DNA of 64,000 nucleotides from Haemaphysalis longicornis (taxonomy: Eukaryota > Arthropoda > Arachnida > Ixodida > Ixodidae). The translations under genes and the position numbers were made by a program. The notes beneath the pieces are model-generated. The model had not been told where the DNA came from and did not search any database. It saw nothing but the letters and a program-made list of their open reading frames with translations. Shown here piece after piece: positions 1 through 11,400 of the stretch; positions within the stretch are counted from its first letter, which is position 1; every line of letters starts with the position of its first letter. Location: the NCBI GenBank assembly GCA_013339765.2, contig CM023453.1:91047767-91111766 (forward strand), written 5' to 3'.

Positions 1-289
1 TCCAGCTGCAGAAGCCCGAAGGATAGGGTATCGCGCTTTTGTCTCCTGACCGGCGCCGAGCACAGGGTGAAGTAGAAATTGCAACAGAACGACCCCAAAT
101 TGACTGCTTTACCTTTGACTGTAAGAGCGTTCGACTTTATCACGAGCACTTTGATGTGCTGGCATTATAAGAATTTACAATCTTATCGGAAACGGGCATG
201 TGTTGTTGCAGCACGAGAAAGCAAGGCACTGCAAATGAATCGCAGTTTTTTCTACCTCCGGACTTCTAACACTGATTTAATTAACTGTG

Positions 290-495
290 GTGATTAACGC
301 ACCGACGCACCACCTGGGAAATGACGTGCGCCATAGTGTGGTGCTCTGGAATTATTTTGACCATCTGGGGATCTTCAACATACGCCGAAAACTTGACACG
401 CGAGTATTTTCGCTTTTCGCCTCCATTAGAGAAGCAGCCACCGGAGCTCGACCGAACTCGGGTCTTTGGGCTTAGCAGCAAAACGCCTAAGGCCT
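290..495 (-). mobile_element. degenerate tRNA-derived SINE (Ruka-type)
   Basis: It matches the body of the better copies at 54280 and 18076: a GATTAACGCACCGACGCA-like tail side, TTTTGACCATCTGGGGATCTT, then TTTTCGCTTTTCGCCTCCAT. The tRNA head is barely recognisable. An old copy. Confidence 0.75.
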
Positions 496-659
496 AGATA
501 GTATGAAGTTTGTCTACTTTATCACTTCACTTCACCCGCACTCGGTAATTTTTGATTGGCTGCAAACCTGTTATAGCGTCGCTGGAGCGGGTGTTGTTCC
601 CATGGTTATTCTTTTTATTTTTGGGAGGGGGGAACATGGAAAAGGAAACGGAAGAATAA

Positions 660-745
660 TTGGGTTGTATGCAGGTCAAGCTCAAAAATATTCCCGGTGC
701 ACTTCCTTTCCTTTTCATTTCCCGCAAACCACAACGACGTTTGCC
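660..745 (+). repeat. dispersed repeat shared with 59880-59965
   Basis: Both places read TTGTATGCAGGT, then CTCAAAAATAT, GTGCACTTCCTTT and TTTCCCGCAAACCACNAC with small gaps. Origin unknown; the second copy follows a LINE 3' end. Confidence 0.7.
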
Positions 746-2207
746 CAAGCTAACCATGACTAGCCCAGAAAATCTCGGATGCATTGCATGCATTCTTGGC
801 ACTCGCCATTACATCACTCACCCCTCTCCCTTCTAGAAGAAAGAGGCTGTGCTGTCGCGGCTCCTCACTAGGCGGCAATGACACGTAAACAACTAGTTAT
901 TTGACGAATGAGGGGTACAGCAGTCGCGTCATAAAAAACCTACAAGTTAAAATGAAATAGTACTCGTCCGTAAGCCTACTCTTACGTATACTCAAAAAGG
1001 TAACCATTTTTACAAACGAAAAATGTGTCCCACGTATATTGTACCAAAAGAAGTGGTCAATCACGTCCATGATGTGAAGGACATATTTCTTTCAAGAAGG
1101 CCCTTAACGATGGCACGCGAGCGAGAAATCACCCGTCTCCCTCAACTCGCTGTTCAGAAACCCCAGGCGGAGGGCGTGATGAACGCACACAATGTCAATC
1201 CAGGGAATCCGGAAAGACACTTGGTGCTCGATCATTCAGTTGCCTTGAATGCTTAGTCAAAGTGAGGTTGCTGTGCGGCAGAAACGAATTTGATGACGGC
1301 TGTTATCTTCCCCATACATGCTTCATCGCAGTTATATATTTTTGTGCATTTGTCTAAGGGCAAGTATTGGCGGTGAGCGCGACCACGGGAGGAGCTGCGA
1401 AGAGCGTCTTCGTGACGTTGGCTTAGGGTTTCTCGTATTTGATGTCTGCTTCACTCGGGCTCGCTCTCCCTGCTGTTTCTTTGCACTCGGTTGACTTTTG
1501 ATGCTTGTCCGCACCAAATTTTGCTTATGTGTAACTTTTTATAATACTAAAAGACCTAAAATCGTATACACTAGCTCAACGCGTGATTGAGCGAATCGAC
1601 AATAATCGACAATAAAATGAGCGAATCGACAATAATACTTGAAACAATTGCCAATAATCTGGCTAAAGGGGATAATGTCAGCTGGAAGCGATCAATTCTC
1701 TGTTCTTGTGTTCCGTCTAACCCCATCGGAGGTCAAAACTGGCGTGTCCGCCTTCAGGTGGGAAGTGACGAGGGGAGGGGTTGGTGTTCTGACTACGTGC
1801 TGGGGTCCTCAGGTTGCCGACCACTGCTTTACGTGTATTACAACACAAAACACGAAATGATCCATATCAATGAAGAACATAATGAATAAATACATGGACT
1901 AAACTACGAGAAGTTTTATTTTTCGGACACTGCTGGTATTAATCTGGGACTGTTTACGTAAAGATGCGGATTCAGTCTTGTCTTAACAACATCATCAGCT
2001 TCCCCCGTGAAGAAACAAAAGTGTTCGCAGGAGCCTATGCAGCGGGAAATTCCTACTTAATATACGAACGCCTCGATGAATTAGGTAACACCGAAATATT
2101 CGGCATCTCAAACCTGATCCTGCTCGTTTCACAACATTTATGGCGCTACGCTACGGCTGAGTTTAAGTAAAAAAATCACAAATTGAAACGGAGGTCGTGG
2201 TGTTGTA

Positions 2208-2408
2208 TCATCGGGGCGGGCGGTCCCAAAAGTGGCAGGTGGGCTCGGGTCGCATGGGATCCCCCCGACGGCAGTTGAAGGCCCGGTGGAAACCCCGGTC
2301 ATTGGAAAGCGGCCCGTTGACGAGCTCCCGCTGCGGAATGTGCGGCTCCTTCAGCCCTCGGTGGTCCGGGCTCTCGCACATGGCGCGAGCGTAGGCAACA
2401 TAGTACAG
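2208..2408 (-). CDS. M13-like gene exon 5, C-terminal end
   Basis: 201 bp including the stop at 2210-2208, after an acceptor ...TTGTGCCGCAG. It encodes LYYVAYARAMCESPDH, EPHIPQRELVNGPLSN and AFNCRRGDPM, ending TCHFWDRPPR. This aligns cleanly to the M13 C-terminus (FF..A...C, D.HSP..FRVNGPLSN, FNC..G..M.P, C.vW). The catalytic-site His of HSP is kept, but the Asp is Glu and the substrate-binding Arg before VNG is Leu. The chain runs four residues past the usual final Trp. It joins exon 4 in phase 0. Confidence 0.9.
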   Translation of the reverse strand: MYYVAYARAMCESPDHRGLKEPHIPQRELVNGPLSNDRGFHRAFNCRRGDPMRPEPTCHFWDRPPR

Positions 2409-5400
2409 CTGCGGCACAATATAAAATTATTTTAGCGTCTGCTTTTGCCATAAAAATAACAATTTCGTCAGCCCTTCCATAGTGTGAAGAAGGGCCAACA
2501 ACGAAGCTCGAGCCCCGATACGCGTTGACCTGGGGGCATTCCAAGTAGTGCACAACAGAAAACACGTTTTTGTGTTATTTGCAAGTGTGTATACTTACTA
2601 CCTCATTACTTGAACGAAACTTGACAAAAGTAGAGCTTTATTCTTACGAAAAACCATGGGGGCTGTCTGTATGCCTCCCGTAGAAGCCCATGCGCTTGCA
2701 TCAGACGGCAATTCGACACTATTTACAGCTTCCCTGTAATTTGCGTAAACTACCAAAAGTACATGTAACTCGGCATGAACTTAGAGTAGTCTTAGCGGCT
2801 AATTGTCATATAATTTGTTTCGGAAAAGTTCTGACACAGCAAGACTTGCGGCTGTTTACTGTAGCCATACTCCGTCCGTACACCGCCATGTATACTGAGC
2901 GCCGACAGGATTTTTGAACATTTACAACTTCACTCTCCACTATATTGTCAGAAGTAAATGAAACTCTAAGCAATGTTTTCTGAGATATCTACATTAGGCT
3001 GAAGGCTACAGAACATTCGCGAGAAACTAGACACAACTTGTTTCTTCACAACGCGACGCGTAGCCCGATAAACAGCAACAACCGCAGTAGCGTATATACA
3101 GCCTCGCTATAAAAGCAGTCCGAGAACACATAAGCACTTTTTCCTTATCTATGCTAAAGCATTAGTGCCTGTTTGAACGATTGAGACATTATGCGCCCGC
3201 CTTCCGTTGTCTCGGACATCGGCCTCCTCTTGCCGCATGAGACGATTTGCTTTAAGATCTATTCACCCATTACGATTTATAATGGCTTAGATCTCTCCTA
3301 CGCGCCGCCCCACGACTGGCTCCTGTCGTGTGCTCGGATAGTTGGCCATGGCGGTGGCTTTGCCTGCCTATCTGTTCGCCCGCACGCATGTGATTTCCTC
3401 TTCCCTTAGTGGCGAACACCACCACCTTTCGCTACTGCCGAGTTTCGAAGTGCGCTACGGAACACTTCAGAAACACGGGTGCAAGGAACCGCTTCGTTGC
3501 TTTAGACACCGACACCGGCTTTTTTCTCCACTTGCCAGTTATTACTTTCGCATTGAAAATAATAAAAGCAGATACCCTACTTCCTTCACTCGAGTGATGC
3601 GAAAACATGAAATGCTGAAGTCATGTCAGCGACATTCGCTGCGAGGAATCGACTTTTGAATTAAACCTAATTTCAGTGAGGCATTTAAAGTCAGTTCACC
3701 GCGGCGAGCTACGAGCGCACAACTGCTTTTTGGAGAAGTAATAAAAAGGCTCCGGATATATTTAGACTTCTAACAATGCAACTTAAGCGGAACATACGGG
3801 AAAAAAAGGGCGCAGCATGGGCTAATGGTGCAAGGCTGGTAATACAGCATAGCTGGGGGCCAACCGAGCTTCTCCTCGCACTCACAGTGGATCCCAGGAG
3901 AGAGGGTGCAGAAAGAGCAAGTCCATGCGCGTTCCCCGTACGGCGAGCGGAAACCCAAGACTATCCCCCTCGATATTAACGGCCGCCAAGAACGGCGCTC
4001 AGTGATTCAAGCCCGCTTTCGTCGCCTTCTACTCAGGGATTTCCCGTCTCAACGACCTCGCCCCGGATTGCCCAAGCTCAACCGACCGAAAAAGTTTTGT
4101 GGGCACCACAACGGCCTCCGGTTCTACGGAGGACGGAACCCTGTAGCGACCGGCGCGCCGAAGACGACGACGACGAAGGCGGGGGTTCATGACGTAGCAC
4201 AAGCCCACTAGCGAGCCTGGAGGATGCCGCGCGGTCCTCACGAGGTCAACGCTCACGTGCACTCCGTATTTTTTTTAATGGCGAAGCACCTTAGGGGCTC
4301 GGGCTGTTGGTGTCTCCTCTCGTCACGGCAAATCACGTTGTCAAACGATGGCAAAACAACACGTCTGTTATAGATAAAACCTGTTCAAAATGAACTAAGA
4401 TAGTTTAAAATGATTGAAAATAGCGCAATAATTAGGATTTTATTGCATTAAAAATCCTGCGCCAACTAAGGGCGAAGCATGCCGTATATAAGTGCATTCT
4501 TGGCGCCTTGTCGTTTTTGCCCACCAAGATAAAACTGTGGGGGGTAGAGGTATACGGCCTGGCTGTAAAAGACTTGTGTCTCTAAAGCACAAAGCGTTCT
4601 AGCGTGACGCGTTGGAAAACGAGTGGCCCGGTGTGTTCTTTTAGTACGCGTTTTGTAGCGTGAGATACACTGGCCGAGGTTGAGCAGTTCCACGTGGCTC
4701 CTGGAGTGCCGTGCTGCGCAAGCGCGGCACGTGGCGGCCCGGCCCACTTGATGATCATGCGAGGGTTGGTCTGGAGTGGAACCGATGGCTCGTGCGTCGC
4801 AGCAACAGCGGCGTGTGCCTGTGGAACCAGCTTAGTTCTGGGCCTTTGGTGACGCTGCGCCGGAGCCGCTTGAAAAATATGAGTTTCACATAATGCGTAT
4901 ACCATGTGTGTGTTATTGAAGCAGCAGTAACCATGATAATCAAGCTAATCCTAGACAACCAGGAAAGCTAAGAATAACCACGTGACATAGCTCGGCAAAA
5001 CTGGTTGCCACTCACTCACGCTCACTCAAAAAAATATATTTATCCTAACGCACTCACTCGCACTCGCATTCGCCACTCCACCCTCACCATGCGCACTCAC
5101 TCGCACTCAAGCTCGCCACTCCGCCTTTACTAGTCACACTTACTCGCGCTCATGCTGGCCACTTGCCCCCACTACTCGCACTCACTCACGTTCACGCTCA
5201 CCACTTCGCTCTCACAACTCGCACTCACTCGCGCTCACGCTCACCCCTCCACCCTCACACTCGCACTCACTCCCGCTCACGCTCTCCACTCGTCCGCTCT
5301 ACTCGCGCTCATCCCGTTCACGCTCACCATTCGTCGTTACCATTCGCACTCACTCGCGCTCACGCTCACCCCTCCACCCTCACCACTCGCACTCACTCCC

Positions 5401-8400
5401 GCTCACGCTCTCCACTCGTCCGCTCTACTCGCGCTCACTCCCGTTCACGCTCACCATTCGTCGTTACCATTCGCACTCACTCGCACTCACGCTCGCCACT
5501 CCGCCCTCACCACTCGCACTCACTCGCACTCACGCTCACCACTCGTCATCACAACTCGCACTCACTCACGCTCACGCTCACCACTCATCCCCACCACTCA
5601 CACTCGCTCGCGCTCACGCTCACCACTCGCACTCATCCGCGCTCACGCTCACCACTCGCATTCGCCGCTTACACTCCCTCGCACTCGCACTCACCACTTG
5701 CATGGCCACTCACACTCACTCGCAATCACCACTCGCTTCCTCCACTCACACGCACGTACGAATATTTCCGGTCATGAAATATTTACTGATTTGAGCTAAA
5801 ATTTACCTTTATCAGGAATGGGGTCTCCCTTTTTCCTAAGTAAATATGTATTCGGTTATTATAAGCAATTGTCTTGATATGTCACTTTCAAAGCGGTAAT
5901 CGTGGCTGTGTTCTTTTACGAAATGAACAAATTCTCGCAAATTTGCCTGAAGCCATTCATCATAACTTTTTGTTATTGTCTATGCTATTTCGCTCAGATT
6001 CTAATAAAGAAAAAAACTGAAAATTTTCACAGTGGTGGCAAACATAAAAGAAATAGTCCAGTTCGGAAGAAAAGCTTAGAAAAGCTGTTGCCATCTATCA
6101 AAATACTGGCTAGCAAGCGCAAATATTCCTATCTCGAAGCGCGCTATCCGCGCCACTAGAATTGGGCAGTTAATTCGCTCTTGACAACCCTCCAAACGGT
6201 TTATTTCAAGAGTAATCCCAGGTGAATAGGGCACATAGCGAGAGTGTCCAGCAAAACACCGCCACGAAAAGATTGAAAACGGCAAGCAAGGTGGAGGAAG
6301 GCTACTGCAGCGCTTGGCCTTAAGCGCTTGCAAGGCGACGGAGAGAGGCTGCGCCGCGTGGTCGAGCTAAATCGGCGCTGCCGGACTTCAGCGCGGGCGT
6401 CCTCATGGAGACGAGTTGCCTGGCGCCAGCCTCCCTCCCCGTCCCCCTCCCTAAACGGCGCCAGCCTGCCGCAGAGCAAAACCGCAGCTTGATCCTAAAC
6501 TACACCATCATGCGCCCGCACCGGGCACTGAGACAAGTTCGCGTCCAAAGTTTATGCGCAATAACGGGGAGAATAAGTCATCGGACACACACACGCACAC
6601 GTACGCACGCTCGCACGCACACAAGCACGAACACGCACGCAACACACACGAACACATACACGCGCACACGCACACAAACGCACATGCACGCACACACGAA
6701 TGCACTTGAACACGCGCGCGCACGCACACACATACGAACTCGCACGCACGCGCACACGCATGCAGAAGCACTCACGTGAACACGCACACGCACGCACGCA
6801 CGCATGCAAGCACTCATTCACTCACTCACCCACTCACAAATTACGCTATCCGACCGCCGAGAACGCTTACTATTCGTCACACCACTCAGGGGTCACAGTA
6901 CCCCTACGCCATCGGCACGAGGACGACGACGAAGTCCGCGTGAAGCGAGTATCATAACAGAGCGCCGCCGTAACAAGTAATGAGAAATACTGATACGTTT
7001 AATACGCCAAGGCCTCGAAAATGAGCTACTGCTTCCACAACACGCAACTCGCCCATCCAAACCGTTTCGTCATCCTGATACGCGAATCTGTGAAAATCTG
7101 CGATACCTTTTCCAACGATTATGGGCACTCACAATTTGCGCTTCAGAACAACCGGACATTTGACAGCTGCAGCAAGCCGGCCAATTATGTACACCAAGTA
7201 CTACGGCACTAGACCACGGTGCTTCCTGATGCCTCTATCGCTGCGCTCAGCGGTAGGGAAGTGCAATCGCTTTAGTGCGACGACGTTACCGACACTAATT
7301 CCAATACAAAACGCTGCGAGCCAGAAACATCATTCGGCGAGAGTGTGCGCAACAGCCCCTCAATGAGTCATGACAGTGAGAGTATCAGCGCATTATGGCG
7401 TCAGACGTCCATCTAAATCGTATTCCTCAATCAACAGGTCACTGGAGAGTTGGTTCCACGGTGCCCTAATTATAAAGGGGAGTAGCCACATATTCCCGAA
7501 GCTAAAGACAGTCGTTCCATTAACTAGTGGCTATGCGTACGAGTGGATATCGTCTGGCAATTACCACAGCAAGCGGCTTCTGAGACAAATGCCAACAGCG
7601 AGTGATGCTCACCGCGGTAAGCCCCGCACATCGCGCAAGAAGTAGAGTGCCTAGAATATAAATATTCTAAGCACTCTACAAGAAGCGCGCGTTCACTCGC
7701 CACTCATGAGTGGTGAGCGGAGCTCGCCGCGAGTGGTGAGTGGGATTCACCGCGAGTGGAACTCGCACTCGCGAGTGGTGAGCGGGGCTCGCCGCGAGTG
7801 GAACTATCACTCGCGAGTGGTGAGTGGGGTTCACCGCGAGTGGCTCTCGCACTCGCGAGTGCTGAGCTCGCCGCGAGTGGATCCACTCGGCGCGAGTGGC
7901 GCTTGCACTTGAGTGCTGAGCGTGGCTCGCCGCGAGTAGAACTCGCACTCGCGAGTGGTGAACGGGGCTCACCGTGAGGGGCGCTCGCACTCACTCGCAC
8001 TCGCAATCAACAGGCCAAGACGACGGTGAGGCTCACTCACCACTCACTCGTGAGTGGTGAGTGGGGTGTGTGCGAGTGCACTCATGAGTGAGTTTGCCGA
8101 CCTATGTCAGATGAACCTTAACTCACGCTACGTATAATCCTGGCATAGCCAAGCTAAGCCACTGCTAATTTTTTTTTCTGACGGAGATAAAACGTTCAGT
8201 TCGAGGCGTTGTAAAACGAGTGTCCCGGTGTGTTTTTAGTAGGCGTTACATTCTAGCGCGAGGCGTTGGAAAACGGGTGTTTCGGAGTTTTAGTACCGTG
8301 ACTACATGAGACGATCGACGGCGACAGGAGACGCCGAAAGCCCCAGCCCCAAGGGGCTTCGCCCCTTATAACTGAAATTTGGCAAATGACGTAACGAAAT

Positions 8401-11400
8401 TGGTTTGATTCAAATGCCAGGTATTCTCTTTAAAGCATACTTCTTCGCATGCTGCGGGTGTGACACGAAAGTAACTTACGGCCAGTCTGCATCTCATTTA
8501 ATTGCTTAAAGGAGTTGAGGCATCAACTTCGTTCCTCTTGCATTCTTTGTTGCAAACCTTTCATATTGCTTTAGAAAGCATGATACACGCTCTCGCATTT
8601 ACGTATTCCGAGTACACAATTGGCCGCGTATCTGCTCCTTTGGTTGCAGATGTCGACGAAAGACGATAGTCGACTGTCACGCCTGCCAAGTAAATGCCTC
8701 CCTTACCTGTCCCGCTCACCTATTATGATGTTCCTGTCCCGTCTCGCTCCTCCCAAGTTAACCCACTAGAGGTTTGCTAGTGTCAAATTAACGTTACCGC
8801 GTTCCACTGCTCGAAGACGGGTGCCCCGATGCCAGTGGTGCCGTACGGCGGAGACGCGTGTGAATCGAGGCACCCTACTACAACGTTTATAGAACCACGT
8901 TGCCGTGCTCCCAGTGCGTCCCAAGCGGAACGTGGAACCTATTTAGTGGAACCTTTCCTTACTGTTGCCGTTTGATTTCTTAAAACTCCGCCAGGAGCTA
9001 TACTGGCGCGGGTGACAGCAGGCCAGGGAGTGAATGTTTTTCTGCAGTTGATGTAGTATTGCGTTTGCTATCGCAAAAATCAAGCATCTATGAATTTTGT
9101 AACAAAGGAACACTCCAAATAACACTTATGTATTGATTTTTTACCTCATATTTGCCTGACGTTTTGTTCTTGCTCAATAATGTTGACAAGATGAACACTG
9201 CCATCGGACTTAGACATTTGTATTTAGCGGTGGGTATATGGACCTATTGTGCAGACTCTATTTCACCTTGGCCAGGTGGCTGAATGGAGTGACAGACAGA
9301 CCGGCAGACAGACACAGACAAACAGACCAAAATTTTTGGCGTTCAACTAATGCAAGGAACACTATAGTCTTTAATGATTTATTATCGCACGACTAATGTC
9401 AACATGTTTCGGTTTCGTTTTCTCGGTGCCACTTTAGCAGTAATTCGCAGTGTTGCAAGTACACCCTTCCATGTGTGTCTACCATGCGGCGCTGTGGTAC
9501 GCTGTGACTTCGCTGCGGCCATAGAGTTTCATACTAATGTATACTAGAGGGAAATCTGGCGCTGCATTCGCGGGCCGCCGTGGGCGGCGCCATTGCAGCT
9601 AGCGACGTTCCTCGCCTCCTTGGCTTGGTTAGCCACATGGCTTCTTTTTTGTCTTGAAGCCAAAAGGGGTAACATTGTTTTTTTGTTCGTCTTCCATGAA
9701 GCTTGTAAATAATCCCTGACAAATACATCTTTCTGGAGCTTTAATTTTATAATGACAAAACAAATTCGATTAATCTTCTGCAGCAATATTGTTGCATTTT
9801 TGCAGTCAGAGCCAACTTTTAAGCTTGTTCGTGAGCCATGCCAAGGACAAGTGGAACGTGCCTGCCCGGTACATGACGGCACGCTCGCTGAAGCGCGGCT
9901 CCCCTAGACAGTGGCGCCAGATTTCCCTCTAGTATGTATTAGTATGAACTCTATGGCCGCGGCGTCTGCCCTTTCAGACAGCGGTATTCGCACGAGGGAG
10001 CATTTCAGCGGAGAAATCCGAAGGAAGTCGTGACGTCACCGCAGGCAGACTTCCGCTCGGCCAGCTCCTAAACTCACAGGAAGGATGCGACTGGCGTACA
10101 GATATTGTTGGCAAACGCCACGCTCTACCGAAGAGCAGAACTGCCGCAGTACTGTCGATTCCGCGTCCGCGGAAGTTTCCGTTAAATACGCTGAGCAGCG
10201 ATCTTTTCAGCCGCCCCAAAATGCGTCCGTGGACGCGAGGCAGGCGCTGCTAGAGCGGCTAGAGAACGATGCGTGGGGCAGTGGGGGGAGAGACGCGCGC
10301 TGGGAGCAGCCGGCCGGTCTGCCTACAGGTACGCCTAGAGATGTTAGGCTTGACAGTGCGTAGGATATTCGATTTCCGCTCTCGTAAGTGATGCAGATGA
10401 CGATTTTAACACGAAAGTGTTTTATGCCGGGGTCCACCAAGATCTCACGACGTCATATCCGTCACGGAAATGACAACCCCAGAAAAACTTCGATTGACGT
10501 GGCTCCGCCGGGATTCGAGCCACAAGCTCTTTCGCTGCAACGGGAAGTACGAAACGCGCTCCCGACTGGGCTATGAACACACGTTGGAACAGAACGACAA
10601 ACGCGCCGTATACCTTTCATTTTAGATGCTGCTGCCATCTATGAGAGGCGAATCGATGTAGTGCAACATGATGCTAATGAGCGCCGACAGGGCCTGTCTT
10701 GTTGGACACGCGTTATCGCGTCCAGTGTAATAAAAGGCCAGGAAAAGTACACTGCCTGGAATCGCTCTAAATTTTGAATCACGGCTATCTGCTATCCCTG
10801 CTATCTGCTTTCCCTGTTATCCCTGTCGGAAGGTAGCACGTTAAAGTTGCTTCATGTTTTTCAAACTTGCTCCGGCCCGAGACCTTTCAAGTTTACAGTC
10901 ATCACGTAAAATGAAAATTTGGAGTGAATTCTAAAGTTTTTTGTATAGCGGTCTCAAAAATTAAAAAGATGGGCAGCTGCCAGGCTAAAAATAGTTCGTT
11001 GAAGAAGAATAGCCTCTACCAAAAGTTTGGTGAGGGGAAATATATTTCGGGTTGAAAAATACCTTGACCAATGTGGATTTGGAACCAAACGGGATACGGA
11101 ACGCTCACCTGGTTCCATCCGAGCGTAGTCCTGGCGTCCCGGCTCCGTATGCGCTGTTCCAGCGAAGTCTCACGCGCCAGCCGCACCGCGTACGCGTCGT
11201 ATGCGTTCCTGGCTGGCTCGAGCGCTGCGCTGTGGATCGCCGCGAGCGTGCCTCGCCCGCGACCAGTTGACGCCGACCTTCCGATGGTGTGCTGCGTGCG
11301 CAGGCATGCGAGCAATTCGTTGAACCTGGCGCTACCCGCAGCCGACATGCGGTTGCCTCGGTGTTGTGCCTTGCGGTGCGGTGTTGTCTCTGGCAGCAGA

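Larger units (their letters stand above)
1..2207. other. 3' flank of the M13-like gene
   Basis: No protein gene is recognised. It contains a decayed SINE and a dispersed repeat listed separately. A minus-strand AATAAA-like signal near 1914-1920 could serve the M13-like gene. Confidence 0.5.
2409..11108 (-). other. intron 4 of the M13-like gene
   Basis: Holds the inverted minisatellites, a CA/CG-rich simple repeat, a TIR element and short dispersed repeats listed separately. I see no coding exon between 2.4 and 11.1 kb. Confidence 0.6.

Noticed and set aside
5152..5799. Forward ORF of 215 codons rich in His, Ser and Leu
   Set aside because: It is a read-through of the CACTCG minisatellite; two overlapping frames are equally open.
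6508..6821. Cys/Val/Arg-rich reverse frames
   Set aside because: They come from the CA/CG simple repeat; three frames are open for the same reason.
11016..11108. Continuation of the exon-4 frame with HIGQGIFQPEIYF, which looked like an M13 block
   Set aside because: A strong donor (CAG|GTGAGC) ends the exon at 11109, and the next exon joins in phase 0 with LYYVAYARAMC.
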